NCBI RefSeq assembly: GCF_013116745.1
Contig: NZ_JABFOE010000007.1
Span: forward strand, 146,049-210,048
Reading direction: 5' to 3'
Length of the DNA stretch: 64,000 nucleotides
DNA from: Arthrobacter sp. 260
GTDB lineage: Bacteria; Actinomycetota; Actinomycetes; Actinomycetales; Micrococcaceae
Position numbers and translations under genes: made by a program. Below the pieces are notes generated by a model. It was not told the DNA's origin. It saw only the letters and a list, made by a program, of their open reading frames with translations, and did not search any database. Below, piece by piece: positions 8,728-17,914 of the stretch. Within the stretch, counting starts at the first letter, position 1, and each line of letters starts with the position of its first letter.

Positions 8728-9726
8728 GTGAGCACACTCGTCCCAGCCGCCGACCTCCGCTCCTCCGCCCGGGTGGTGTCAATCCCCATGCGGGTGAAGT
8801 TCCGCGGGGTCAGCCACCGCGAGGCCCTGCTGGTGCGGGGTCCTGCCGGCTGGGGGGAGTTCTGCCCCTTCCCCGAATACGACGACGCCGAATCGGCAGC
8901 CTGGCTCCGAGGCGCCATCGAAGCCGGTTGGGAGGGCTTCCCGGAACCGGTGCGGCAACGGGTGGCGGTCAACGCCACAGTCCCCGCCGTCCCGGCAGCG
9001 GAAGTGGAATCGGTGCTGGACCGCTTCGGCCCGGTCACCGCCGTCAAGGTCAAGGTCGCGGAGAAGGGCCAGAGCCTTAACGACGATCTGTCCCGGGTGG
9101 CCGAGGTGCGCAGACTGCTCCCCACCGCGGGGTTGCGGGTCGACGCGAACGGCGGCTGGACCGTCCCGGCTGCGATCACCGCGCTCACAGCCCTCGCCGG
9201 GCACTCCCTCGAATACGCTGAGCAGCCGGTGATGGACATCAGCGGCTTGCGGGAGGTCAGGCTTGAACTACGCCGTCGCGGAGCCCCGGTCTTGATTGCT
9301 GCAGACGAATCGGTCCGCAAGGAATCCGACCCGTTGCGCGTCGCCAGGGAGGATGCCGCCGATCTGCTGGTGATTAAGGCAGCGCCCCTGGGCGGAGTGC
9401 GGCGGGTGCTCGACATCGTGGCGCAGGCCGGGCTTCCCGCCGTCGTGAGCTCAGCGCTGGATACCTCGGTGGGGATCAGCGCCGGCGTAGCCCTCGCTGC
9501 GGCCCTCCCGGAGTTGCCCTATGCCTGCGGACTCGGCACCGTGACCCTGATGCACGGGGATGTCACCGCGACGTCGCTGGTGCCCGACCGCGGATGGCTG
9601 CCCGTGGGGCAGGTGGACGTGTCCGAGGAGTTGCTGGACCGGTATGCCGCCGATCCGCAGCGGACGGCCTGGTGGCTGGACCGGCTGGACCGGGTAGCCT
9701 CGCTTCTCAGCCAGAACCCCGGTTGA
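8728..9726 (+). CDS. menC: o-succinylbenzoate synthase
   Basis: Enolase-superfamily enzyme that dehydrates SHCHC to o-succinylbenzoate in menaquinone synthesis. Residues follow the family: VKVKV with catalytic Lys near 107-109, metal ligands Asp139 (DANGG), Glu165 (EQP) and Asp193 (AADES), and the second catalytic Lys217 (VIKAAPLGG). Its 332 residues match the short actinobacterial MenC form. GTG start. Other menaquinone genes (menD, isochorismate synthase, menG) lie within 11 kb. Confidence 0.93.
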   Translation: MSTLVPAADLRSSARVVSIPMRVKFRGVSHREALLVRGPAGWGEFCPFPEYDDAESAAWLRGAIEAGWEGFPEPVRQRVAVNATVPAVPAAEVESVLDRFGPVTAVKVKVAEKGQSLNDDLSRVAEVRRLLPTAGLRVDANGGWTVPAAITALTALAGHSLEYAEQPVMDISGLREVRLELRRRGAPVLIAADESVRKESDPLRVAREDAADLLVIKAAPLGGVRRVLDIVAQAGLPAVVSSALDTSVGISAGVALAAALPELPYACGLGTVTLMHGDVTATSLVPDRGWLPVGQVDVSEELLDRYAADPQRTAWWLDRLDRVASLLSQNPG

Positions 9727-9835
9727 ACCGACGTTCGAAGAAATTCATCTGCTGGCCATCTGGACGGTCCGTGGAGTTTGCCTGGCCGGGTCAGGGTAGG
9801 AGCGGCTCTCTCCCTCCGCTGCTGGAAGGCACCCC

Positions 9836-12001
9836 ATGACTGACACGAAGAAGCGTTTCCTGCCCATGCTGGGCCACACCAACGGGAAGCGCAGCCCGGT
9901 GACCTGCGCGCTGAAGTGCGACAACGCCTGCGCCTCGGCTGTCTGCAACACCACCGACAACAGTTACTTCCGGGACATTGCCTCGTCCGAATTCTCACGC
10001 CGGAACGTCCTCGGGGTGGGAGCAGTCGGGGCGTTGGCCCTGATCGTCGGCGGCCAGGCGTCCACCCCGCTGCAGGCGCCCGGCCAACCCTTGGCCCCCG
10101 CCGTCGCCGTCCAGCGGCGCGGTCTCCGCAGCAACCTCAAGTTCACGCCGATCCGCCCCGTCGACGCACTGGTGGACGACTTCACCGTGCCCAAAGGATT
10201 CACCTGGCGGCCGATCATCCGCTGGGGCGACCCCCTGTTCCGCAGCTCCCCGGCGTTCGACGTCTTCAACCAGTCCGAAGCCGCTCAGGAGCTCCAGTTC
10301 GGGTACAACTGCGACTACACCGAGATCCTTGACCTGCCCGGCAGCAAGGGCAAGCGGGCCGTCATGTTCGTGAACCACGAGTACACCAACGAGCCGATCA
10401 TGGTCCCGCCCAGCCTGCCCGCCGCCGAGGTGCGCGGGATCGGCCGCGCAGCGCACGGGCTGACGGTCGTCGAACTGGAACGCCACAATGCGTCCAAGCC
10501 CTGGAAGTACGTCCAGGGGGCACCGTTGAACCGTCGCTTCCTGCTGGATACCCCCTACGAGCTGACCGGTCCCGCGGCCGGATCCGAACTGGTCAAAACC
10601 ATCGACGATCCCGCCGGCCGCACCATCCTCGGCACTTTGGGCAACTGCGCGGGCGGCACCACCCCGTGGGGGACCATCCTGTCGGGGGAGGAGAACTTCA
10701 ACGGCTATTTCGTGAGCCCCGGTACCAGCGCATCGGACCGGCGCTACGGCCTCACCGCGGCGCCGACCGCCCGCGGCTGGGAAATTGACGAACCGCGGCT
10801 GGATACCCGCAACGCCGGCTACGCGAACGAGACCAACCGTTTCGGCTACATCGTTGAGGTGGACCCGTTCGACAGGACCTCGACGCCGAAGAAGCACTCA
10901 ATGCTGGGCCGCTTCAAGCACGAGGGCGCGAACGTCTCGGTGGCCGCCGACGGACGGGTGGTCGCTTACTCCGGCGACGACGAGCGTTTCGACTACCTGT
11001 ACAAGTTTGTGTCCAAGAACCGGATGGAAACCGCCGGGACGCCAGCCGCCCGGCGGAAAAACATGACGCTGCTTTCTGAGGGGTCTCTGTATGTTGCCCG
11101 GTTCCAGGGCAACTCGACACCCGAGATTGATGGCTCGGGCGCAGTGCCCACTGACGGGGCGTTCGACGGCGTCGGCGAGTGGCTGCCGTTGATCGTCAAC
11201 AACAAGTCAGCGGTGCCCGGGATGAGTGCCGCGGAGGTGGCCGTGTATACCCGGCTCGCGGCGGACAAGGTGGGTCCCACCAAGATGGACCGTGCCGAGG
11301 ATGTGGAGCCGAACCCGTTGACCGGCAAGGTGTATGTGGCGTGCACCAACAACACCAACCGCGGGGTCGGAGCCAATGCAGTTGCTGACGAAGCGAATCC
11401 CCGCACCGGGAACCGCACCGGTCACGTCATCGAGATTACCGAGCGCGGTGGAGACCAGACGGCAACCCGTTTCACCTGGAACCTGCTCCTGGTCTGCGGC
11501 GACCCAGCCAACGACCCCACCGTGTACTTCAGCGGCTTCCCGGCGAACAAGGTGTCGCCCATCTCGTGCCCAGATAACCTGGCATTCGACTCGGTGGGGA
11601 ACCTGTGGATCTCCACTGACGGGCAACCCGGCACCATCGGGTACTGCGACGGGCTGTTCCAGGTCACGCTCGACGGTGAGGACCGCGGCAGGGTGGAACA
11701 GTTCCTCGCTGTCCCGCGGGACAGCGAAACCTGCGGGCCGATCATCAGGGACAAGGACAAGCACGTGTTCGTCGCCGTCCAGCATCCAGGGGAAAACGGC
11801 GTCTGGGGAAACCAGACCTCCCTCTTCCCGGACTATGTCGCCGCGGGCAGCGACCCCCGCCGAGGGGATGCCGCAATACCCCGGCCGTCAGTGGTGCAGG
11901 TCCTTCCCGGCAACGACAAGCCGCGGGGCCGGGGACGTGGACAGGGTAGGCCTCGCCGGGACGACCACCGCGGCGGACGGGACGCGAAGGGCCGCTCCTA
12001 G
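9836..12001 (+). CDS. phoX: PhoX-family (DUF839) alkaline phosphatase, Tat-exported
   Basis: 721-residue PhoX/DUF839 protein, a calcium/iron-dependent phosphomonoesterase family. A twin-arginine signal sits unusually deep (SRRNVLG, Arg55-Arg56), preceded by a four-Cys segment (Cys24, 28, 32 and 37); this N-terminal form is, as I recall it, typical of actinobacterial PhoX homologues. Body motifs include FVNHEYTNEP, GNCAGGTTPWGT, LSGEENFNGY, and NTNRG near the active site. The C terminus ends in a basic Gly/Arg-rich tail. It likely releases phosphate outside the cell and interrupts the men genes, so it is probably separately regulated. Confidence 0.9.
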   Translation: MTDTKKRFLPMLGHTNGKRSPVTCALKCDNACASAVCNTTDNSYFRDIASSEFSRRNVLGVGAVGALALIVGGQASTPLQAPGQPLAPAVAVQRRGLRSNLKFTPIRPVDALVDDFTVPKGFTWRPIIRWGDPLFRSSPAFDVFNQSEAAQELQFGYNCDYTEILDLPGSKGKRAVMFVNHEYTNEPIMVPPSLPAAEVRGIGRAAHGLTVVELERHNASKPWKYVQGAPLNRRFLLDTPYELTGPAAGSELVKTIDDPAGRTILGTLGNCAGGTTPWGTILSGEENFNGYFVSPGTSASDRRYGLTAAPTARGWEIDEPRLDTRNAGYANETNRFGYIVEVDPFDRTSTPKKHSMLGRFKHEGANVSVAADGRVVAYSGDDERFDYLYKFVSKNRMETAGTPAARRKNMTLLSEGSLYVARFQGNSTPEIDGSGAVPTDGAFDGVGEWLPLIVNNKSAVPGMSAAEVAVYTRLAADKVGPTKMDRAEDVEPNPLTGKVYVACTNNTNRGVGANAVADEANPRTGNRTGHVIEITERGGDQTATRFTWNLLLVCGDPANDPTVYFSGFPANKVSPISCPDNLAFDSVGNLWISTDGQPGTIGYCDGLFQVTLDGEDRGRVEQFLAVPRDSETCGPIIRDKDKHVFVAVQHPGENGVWGNQTSLFPDYVAAGSDPRRGDAAIPRPSVVQVLPGNDKPRGRGRGQGRPRRDDHRGGRDAKGRS

Positions 12002-12078
12002 CAACCCCTCGCCAGTAGCTCCAGGCCATCCCGATTCAGGTGGCTCTGGGGCTGATGGGGTTGTGTGAGGATGGAGGC

Positions 12079-13791
12079 GTGAACCAGCAGCTGAATTCCA
12101 TCGACGCCGCCCGGCTGGCGGTTGCCTCGCTGACCGCCGCCGGCGTGCGCCACGTCGTCGTCGCGCCCGGATCACGGAGCGCGCCGATGGCCTACGCGCT
12201 CGCCGAGGCAGAAGCGGCTGGTGCGCTCCGGCTGCACGTGAGGATTGATGAACGGGTGGGAGGGTTCACCGCTCTCGGCCTCGCCCTGGGATCGCAGGCG
12301 CCGGTAGCGGTCCTGACGACGTCGGGCACCGCCGTGGGGGAGCTGTTGCCAGCCGTGATGGAGGCCAATCACGCCGCCGTGCCGCTGGTGGTGCTGTCTG
12401 CGGACAGGCCCAGCGAGCTCAGGGGGAGCGGCGCCAACCAGACCACCAACCAGATCGGTCTCTACGGCGTCCATGTCAGGTGCGCTCTCGACGTTCCAGC
12501 CGGTACTGATCCTTCGCCGTTTGTGGCGCGGGCCCTCGCCGAGGCTCAGGGCGCGTCTGGGCCGAGGGGTCCGGTCCAGCTGAATCTCGCCTTCCGCGAC
12601 CCGCTGGTCCCCGACGCCACTGCGGCCCCTGTTGTTGCCCCCGCCCCGGCCGCCGCTTCCATTTCCGGCGGCGCATTGCCCGACGGCGGCGCACTGCCTG
12701 ACGGGGGCGAGGTGGCGTTAGCCGAACGCGTCCTCTCGCGCAGGACCCAAATGACCCCGGCACCGCCGGCCCGCACCGTGGTGGTTGCCGGCCACGGTGC
12801 CGGCGAGCTGGCTGCCGTCGTCGCGCAGCACCTGCGCCTACCGCTCCTGGCCGAGCCCTCCTCAAACGCCCGCTTCGGACCGAACGCCGTCGCCCAGTAC
12901 CGGCTGCTCCTTGAGCATCTGGGAGCCGACATCGAACGGGTGGTCGTCTTCGGGCGCCCCACGCTCTCCCGGCCGGTCGCGGCACTGCTGGCCCGTACCG
13001 ACATCGCCCAGGCCCTTTACCTTCCCGGACCGGTGGCCTGGTTCGAAGAAGGACGGCGCCGCGAAGAGATCATCACCACCCTTGCCGACCTGCTGCAGTT
13101 CGCCGGGACGGGCGAACCCGGCTGGTTGGAACGCTGGCTGGCCGCTGGAACACACGCCGACGCCGCTGTCCGTTCACTGATTGCGGAGCGCAGCGCACTG
13201 AACGGCCTCCATGTGGCCGATGCTGTCTGGGAACACACCGACGGCAACCTGGTTCTGGGATCCTCCAACCCGATCCGGGACGCCGACTTGATTGCTTCCC
13301 CGGGCTGGCACCCGCTCGAGGTGTACGCCAACCGAGGCCTCGCCGGCATCGACGGGACCCTGTCAACCGCCACCGGAGTGGCGCTCGCCACCGGTATCCC
13401 GACCCGGCTGCTCGTGGGAGACCTGACGTTTTTGCACGACGCCGGGGGGTTGCTGCTCGGACCGGGCGAGGAGGAGGCCGACCTGCAGATCGTGGTGCTC
13501 AACGACGCGGGCGGAGGAATATTTGGGCTCCTCGAACACGGCGCGGAGGAGAACCTTGAACGTCATAGCGGGGTGGTCGAACGGCTCTTCGGAACCCCTC
13601 ACACAGCCGATCTCGGCGCGCTGGCCCACGGCTATGGTGTTCGGCATACCCTCGTTGACTCGGTTGCTGCCCTGGAAGCGGCACTGGAACCAGCCATCGA
13701 GGGCCGCTCCATCATCGAGGTCCGGGCGGACCGCGCCAATCTCCGTGCGCTTCACGGATCGATCAAGGCGAGCGTTTCCCGGGTCGTCTAA
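12079..13791 (+). CDS. menD: 2-succinyl-5-enolpyruvyl-6-hydroxy-3-cyclohexene-1-carboxylate synthase
   Basis: ThDP enzyme that condenses isochorismate with 2-oxoglutarate in menaquinone synthesis. N-terminal pyrimidine domain with APGSRSAPMAYAL and TTSGTAVGELLPAVMEA (catalytic Glu region), a linker domain, and a C-terminal PP domain with GDLTFLHDAGGLLLG and NDAGGGIFGLL (ThDP metal loop). GTG 12079 is chosen because homology begins at once (DAARLAVASL); a GTG 39 bases upstream is in frame. 570 aa is normal length. An Ala/Gly-rich insertion near residues 195-215 looks like a variable linker. Confidence 0.95.
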   Translation: MNQQLNSIDAARLAVASLTAAGVRHVVVAPGSRSAPMAYALAEAEAAGALRLHVRIDERVGGFTALGLALGSQAPVAVLTTSGTAVGELLPAVMEANHAAVPLVVLSADRPSELRGSGANQTTNQIGLYGVHVRCALDVPAGTDPSPFVARALAEAQGASGPRGPVQLNLAFRDPLVPDATAAPVVAPAPAAASISGGALPDGGALPDGGEVALAERVLSRRTQMTPAPPARTVVVAGHGAGELAAVVAQHLRLPLLAEPSSNARFGPNAVAQYRLLLEHLGADIERVVVFGRPTLSRPVAALLARTDIAQALYLPGPVAWFEEGRRREEIITTLADLLQFAGTGEPGWLERWLAAGTHADAAVRSLIAERSALNGLHVADAVWEHTDGNLVLGSSNPIRDADLIASPGWHPLEVYANRGLAGIDGTLSTATGVALATGIPTRLLVGDLTFLHDAGGLLLGPGEEEADLQIVVLNDAGGGIFGLLEHGAEENLERHSGVVERLFGTPHTADLGALAHGYGVRHTLVDSVAALEAALEPAIEGRSIIEVRADRANLRALHGSIKASVSRVV

Positions 13792-13834
13792 CCGGACGGC
13801 GTCGCCTGCCAGAGGAGAGGGCGCCGGATCAGAC

Positions 13835-15247
13835 CTACCGGAACTGCTGGTAGTTCTGCCATCCAGTGCCGACGGTGAAGGAGCCACCCCACCCGCGGGG
13901 GGTTATCGGGTAGTGCTTGACGGCTCCCGAGCTGGTGCGGGCGGTCAGCCCGTAGGAGCCCGGTCCCTGGAATCCCGAGACGGCGCGGGCGCTTTCGATA
14001 TGCTGCCAGCCAGAGCCAATCGTCCTTCGGCTCTCGGAAATGAACCTGGCCTTCCCATCCGACCGGTAGAGCACGAGTTCGCCGGTGGTGCGGGTTCCGA
14101 GGACGTCCTGGTTGCCGTCACGGTCGTAGTCGGCGAGTGTGATCCGCAGGTTCTGCCAACCTGATCCGATTTGCCCTCGTGCCTGTGAAGACAGGGCCCC
14201 GCCGGTGTTGTTGGCGTAATGCCAGAGCCGCCCAGCACTGTCCTTGGCGACAACTGAGGGGTATGTGCTTCCGCGCCACCAGGTACCCACGGTGATCTCG
14301 TGGTTCGCCCACCCGGTCCCGATCCGGATCGGCGCCTGGAACCCGCCCCCGCGGAGTCCGCGGTAGAGGGTCAGCCGACCGTCCTGCCACTGGGCGAGGA
14401 TGTCCTGGACTCCGTCTGCGTTCCAGTCGGTGGCGAATCCGGCCTTCAGGCCCACCCAGCCGCTACCGACCAGGGATCGTTTGGCAAGCCCCCCGGACCA
14501 GTTCGCCGGATAGTTCCACAGCTTCCCTGATGAATCGACTGTGGTGAGATCCGTGGGGCTCTTGATCGAGGGATTGGAGCCGTTGAAACAGTGCTCAAGG
14601 GTTGGAAAGCCACGGGTTTTCATCTCGGTGGCCAAGGGTCGTCCTACATACCGCAGGTGCCAGGGTTCATAGGTGTACCCGGTGGTGGACTGGTAACCGT
14701 CTGGATAGCGGATGATGAACCCGTATTTGTACGCATTGGCCGCGACCCACCGGCCGCCCGGAGTGTCGCCGAAGCAGGAACCCAACCCACACGACCCGTT
14801 GGCGTTCCCGACGTCGACGGCGAGTCCCGTCTGGTGCTCACTGTGCCCGGGTCGCGCTGAAAGGGTGTCAGCGACCGCCTGGCCATAGATCGACACGTAG
14901 TAGTTGTAGAGGGCCGCCTGCTCATCGTAGGAGCGGTATGCGCTCACCACGCTCAGGGGGGCTCCAGCGTTGCGTGCGCCGGCGAAGAGGTTCGAAAGAT
15001 TCGCCGAAACGGCACTGCGCATCACATAGTTCGTTCCCGGAAAGTAGACCAGATCCGGGGCGATGTAGTTCAGCGGATTCAGGGGCCGGGACTTGGTCAC
15101 AAGCACGTGATAGCTGTTGGGATCACCCACCGGAAGGGCAGCGGTCGCGGGCTGGGCCGTGAGCATCCCGCCCATGAGGGCACAGCAGAGGGCGACGACG
15201 CTGATCAATCGGGCGCGAAGCCGTGCGGGCCGGGTGGGTGAGGGCAT
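13835..15247 (-). CDS. secreted VanY-type D,D-carboxypeptidase with FG-GAP repeats
   Basis: 470-residue secreted protein. It has a signal peptide (cleavage near TAA-LPVGD), an M15B/VanY peptidase domain with Arg105 (SAYRSYDEQ), SEHQTGLAVD (His138 and Asp145 zinc ligands) and EPWHLRYVG (catalytic Glu194, ligand His197), and then about 240 residues of FG-GAP/VCBS-like repeats with Ca-loop motifs such as D-W-N-A-D-G and D-Y-D-R-D-G. It likely trims peptidoglycan stem peptides while the repeats bind wall or matrix. Convergent with menD. Confidence 0.88.
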   Translation of the reverse strand: MPSPTRPARLRARLISVVALCCALMGGMLTAQPATAALPVGDPNSYHVLVTKSRPLNPLNYIAPDLVYFPGTNYVMRSAVSANLSNLFAGARNAGAPLSVVSAYRSYDEQAALYNYYVSIYGQAVADTLSARPGHSEHQTGLAVDVGNANGSCGLGSCFGDTPGGRWVAANAYKYGFIIRYPDGYQSTTGYTYEPWHLRYVGRPLATEMKTRGFPTLEHCFNGSNPSIKSPTDLTTVDSSGKLWNYPANWSGGLAKRSLVGSGWVGLKAGFATDWNADGVQDILAQWQDGRLTLYRGLRGGGFQAPIRIGTGWANHEITVGTWWRGSTYPSVVAKDSAGRLWHYANNTGGALSSQARGQIGSGWQNLRITLADYDRDGNQDVLGTRTTGELVLYRSDGKARFISESRRTIGSGWQHIESARAVSGFQGPGSYGLTARTSSGAVKHYPITPRGWGGSFTVGTGWQNYQQFR

Positions 15248-15312
15248 GAGGATTCCCGCTGTAGGTGGGTCAGATGGACTTATCGTCCCACGCGTTCGGG
15301 TCCGCCGCTAGG

Positions 15313-15334
15313 GGCCCGGCACGCGGGCCGGGCT
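15313..15334 (-). terminator. possible short terminator hairpin after the amino-acid ABC operon
   Basis: GCCCGGC at 15314-15320 pairs with GCCGGGC at 15327-15333 around a six-base loop, overlapping the stop codon of the ATPase gene. It is only seven base pairs and there is no T tract on the minus strand, so it is weak. Confidence 0.35.
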
Positions 15335-16097
15335 ACAGGACCTTGGAGAGGAACTCGCGGGTGCGTTCATGCTGCGGGTTGCCAAGGACGTCTTCCGGCT
15401 TGCCCTGTTCAACGACTACGCCGCCGTCCATAAACACCACCCGGTCCCCAACCTCCCGGGCAAACCCCATTTCGTGGGTGACCACCATCATGGTCATGCC
15501 GTCCTTGGCGAGTTGCTTCATCACGTCCAGGACGTCACCGACCAGCTCGGGGTCCAGGGCACTGGTGGGCTCGTCGAACAGCATCATGTCGGGATCCATC
15601 GACAGCGCGCGGGCGATGGCCACGCGTTGCTGCTGGCCACCGGAGAGCTGGGCCGGGAACGCTGTCGCCTTGTCCTTCAGCCCCACTTTGGCGAGGTTGC
15701 GGGCAGCGACTTCGCCTGCCTCGGACTTGCTCCGCTTCTTCGCCCGAATCTGCGCCAGGGTGAGGTTGCGGGTCACGTTCAGGTGCGGGAAGAGGTTGAA
15801 CTGCTGGAACACCATGCCGATGCGGGTGCGTACCTTGTCCAGGTCCGTCTCGTCGTCGGTGATGTCGACGCCCTCCACCATAATGGTGCCGCTGGTGGGC
15901 TCCTCCAGCCGGTTCACGCAGCGGAGGAGGGTGGATTTGCCGGAGCCCGAAGGCCCGATGACGCAGACCACCTCACCCTGGTCCACATGGAAATCAATCC
16001 CCTTCAGGACCTCGTTGTCACCGAAACTCTTGTGCAGGTTGCGGACCTCAATGGCCGGCACGCCTTTGCGGAGCGCTGGTTCGGTCACCTCGCTCAC
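15333..16097 (-). CDS. polar amino-acid ABC transporter ATP-binding protein
   Basis: GlnQ-type ATPase, 254 aa: Walker [11 protein letters not shown]-loop in [11 protein letters not shown], signature LSGGQQQR, Walker [10 protein letters not shown], and H-loop [11 protein letters not shown]. The QFNLFPHL segment is typical of polar amino-acid importers. It is the last gene of a three-gene minus-strand operon (binding protein, permease, ATPase) and overlaps the permease stop by four bases. Confidence 0.93.
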   Translation of the reverse strand: MSEVTEPALRKGVPAIEVRNLHKSFGDNEVLKGIDFHVDQGEVVCVIGPSGSGKSTLLRCVNRLEEPTSGTIMVEGVDITDDETDLDKVRTRIGMVFQQFNLFPHLNVTRNLTLAQIRAKKRSKSEAGEVAARNLAKVGLKDKATAFPAQLSGGQQQRVAIARALSMDPDMMLFDEPTSALDPELVGDVLDVMKQLAKDGMTMMVVTHEMGFAREVGDRVVFMDGGVVVEQGKPEDVLGNPQHERTREFLSKVL

Positions 16098-16891
16098 CGC
16101 CCTCTCTTGTTGTGTCGTTCGAGCTTGGCCACCAGTTGGGTGAGCGGCAAGGTAATGATCAGGTAAAGCAGGGCGGCGAGCACCAGCGGGGTTGCGTTGG
16201 CGGAAGAGGACACCATGTCGCGGGCGAAGGTGGTCAGCTCGCGGTCGCCCAGTGCCATGCCGGCGATGAACAGCAAGGAAGTGTCCTTGATGAGAATGAC
16301 CAGTTCATTGGTCAGCGGTGGGGTGATGATCCTGAACGCCTGTGGGAGGACCACGGAGATCATGGTCCAGGAGGGGTGCATCCCGAGGGACCGTGCAGCC
16401 TCCACCTGGCCCGGTGGGACTGCCTCGATTCCGGCGCGGATGGTCTCGGCGATGTAGGCGGAGGAGACGATGATCAGGGCAATCAGGCCAGCGCCTGCGC
16501 TGCCGCCCGGGGGCCGCCACCCGAAGGCGATGGGTACCGCGAAGGCAAACCCAAAGATCACCAACAGTGCCGGCAGGCCACGGAACAGCTCAATGTAGGC
16601 GGTGGCAGCCCAGCGGTAGGGCAACACTGGGGAAAGCTTCATCAGTGCCAGGATCAGCCCGAGCAGAAGTCCGCCGACGAAAGCAATTGCCGTATACAGG
16701 ACGGTGTTCTTCGCAGCGACCGTGAGGATCTCGGGGAACGCCTCAATAGCGACATCCACATCGAAGAAGTTGCTTCGGATTGCCCCCCAGTCAGCGAGCG
16801 CGACGACGACGGCGACGGCGAGGATGAAGAGTGCATACAGTGCGCCGCGGGTGAGGCGTCTGCGGGTTGAGCGTTTCACTTTGGGAGCCAA
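16094..16891 (-). CDS. polar amino-acid ABC transporter permease
   Basis: 265-residue membrane permease of the HisM/GlnP family with one leading and about five core TM segments. The cytoplasmic EAA loop reads [21 protein letters not shown]. It follows the binding-protein gene after a strong intercistronic hairpin (16915-16963) and overlaps the ATPase start. A single permease subunit suggests a homodimeric channel. Confidence 0.9.
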   Translation of the reverse strand: MAPKVKRSTRRRLTRGALYALFILAVAVVVALADWGAIRSNFFDVDVAIEAFPEILTVAAKNTVLYTAIAFVGGLLLGLILALMKLSPVLPYRWAATAYIELFRGLPALLVIFGFAFAVPIAFGWRPPGGSAGAGLIALIIVSSAYIAETIRAGIEAVPPGQVEAARSLGMHPSWTMISVVLPQAFRIITPPLTNELVILIKDTSLLFIAGMALGDRELTTFARDMVSSSANATPLVLAALLYLIITLPLTQLVAKLERHNKRGR

Positions 16892-16914
16892 TCTCTCTCA
16901 GAAGACTTACGAAA

Positions 16915-16963
16915 CGGAACCCGCCACGGCTGCGCTGGAGAAGTGCTGCCGTGGCGGGTTCCG
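16915..16963 (-). terminator. intercistronic hairpin (attenuator) between binding protein and permease
   Basis: A perfect 16-bp inverted repeat (16915-16930 with 16948-16963, arms CGGAACCCGCCACGGC and complement) separated by 17 bases lies directly after the binding-protein stop. There is no long T tract. In ABC import operons such stems commonly protect or partly terminate the upstream message so that binding protein exceeds permease; that role is inferred here. Confidence 0.7.
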
Positions 16964-16974
16964 GACCAGGGTTT

Positions 16975-17769
16975 CTACTCCGAGAAGTAGGTGTTGTAAA
17001 TCTCGTCGTATTCGCCGTTGTCCCGCAGTTCGGCGAGCTGCTCGTTGACGGCGGCCAGCAGCTCCTCGCTGCCTTCCTTGGTGGTCGCGAAGCCGTACTG
17101 CTCATCGGTCTCGAACTCGGCGGCGATCGTGTAGGTGCCGTCCTCAGTGTGGGCGAGGTTCACCGGGAGGTCCTGAAGAATCGCCGCAACATTTCCTGCC
17201 TGCAGTGCTGAGTACAGCTCGGCGTCGCTCGGGAAGGCCACCACCTCGGTGTCAGCGGGGACGTTCTCGCGGGTGTAGGTCTCACCGGTGGTTCCAGCCT
17301 GCACACCGACGGACTCGCCAGCCAGATCGTCGATCGAGGCAACCTCGGAATCGACAGGTACCAGCAGTGACTGCAGTGAGTCGTAGTAGGGCTCGGTGAA
17401 CGCAAGATTCTCCGCGCGTTCCTCGGTGATCGTGATAGCGCTCGCTCCGATGTCGCACTGACCGGCGGACAGCACTGCACCACTGGCGAGGCCGTCGAAG
17501 CCAACGTCGACTACCTCAAGCTCGAGGTCCATGCCGGTGGCGATAGCGCGCATCAGGTCCATGTCGAAGCCCACGTACTCGCCGTCTTCTTCATATTCGA
17601 AGGGTGCGTACGGGATGTCCGAGCACACGGTGAGGGAGCCTTCGGCGACCAGGCCGAGGCCTGACTCGTCGGCAGCTGGCTCATCGGAGCCGCCACAGGC
17701 GCTGAGGGCCAGCGCGCCGATCGCGGCAATGGCTAGGGTTTTGGGAACTGCTGAGCGCTTGGCAAACAT
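16975..17769 (-). CDS. polar amino-acid ABC transporter substrate-binding lipoprotein
   Basis: Family 3 solute-binding protein, 264 aa. Signal peptide with lipobox LSAC, then the family core: SDIPYAPFEY, GFDMDLMRAIA, and CDIGASAITITEERAENL. Ligand is probably a polar or acidic amino acid or arginine; the sequence does not settle which. ATG start with GAGG seven bases upstream. First gene of the operon; the 145-bp gap to the isochorismate synthase gene should hold its promoter. Confidence 0.9.
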   Translation of the reverse strand: MFAKRSAVPKTLAIAAIGALALSACGGSDEPAADESGLGLVAEGSLTVCSDIPYAPFEYEEDGEYVGFDMDLMRAIATGMDLELEVVDVGFDGLASGAVLSAGQCDIGASAITITEERAENLAFTEPYYDSLQSLLVPVDSEVASIDDLAGESVGVQAGTTGETYTRENVPADTEVVAFPSDAELYSALQAGNVAAILQDLPVNLAHTEDGTYTIAAEFETDEQYGFATTKEGSEELLAAVNEQLAELRDNGEYDEIYNTYFSE

Positions 17770-17914
17770 ACAACTACCTCTTTTGTGGACGGGAAAAACT
17801 TCGTTTCACAGTGTAGTCGCATCGAGATGTGCATCACAGGCTACAACTATTGCGTATAGGTAACCATGAGGTTTCGCTCACCTACCTGAAACTCCGACGA
17901 GGAAGTAGTTGATG

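Noticed and set aside
9836..10040. Four-Cys segment ahead of the PhoX Tat signal as a novelty
   Set aside because: This N-terminal form recurs, as I recall it, in actinobacterial PhoX/DUF839 proteins, so it is probably a family trait.
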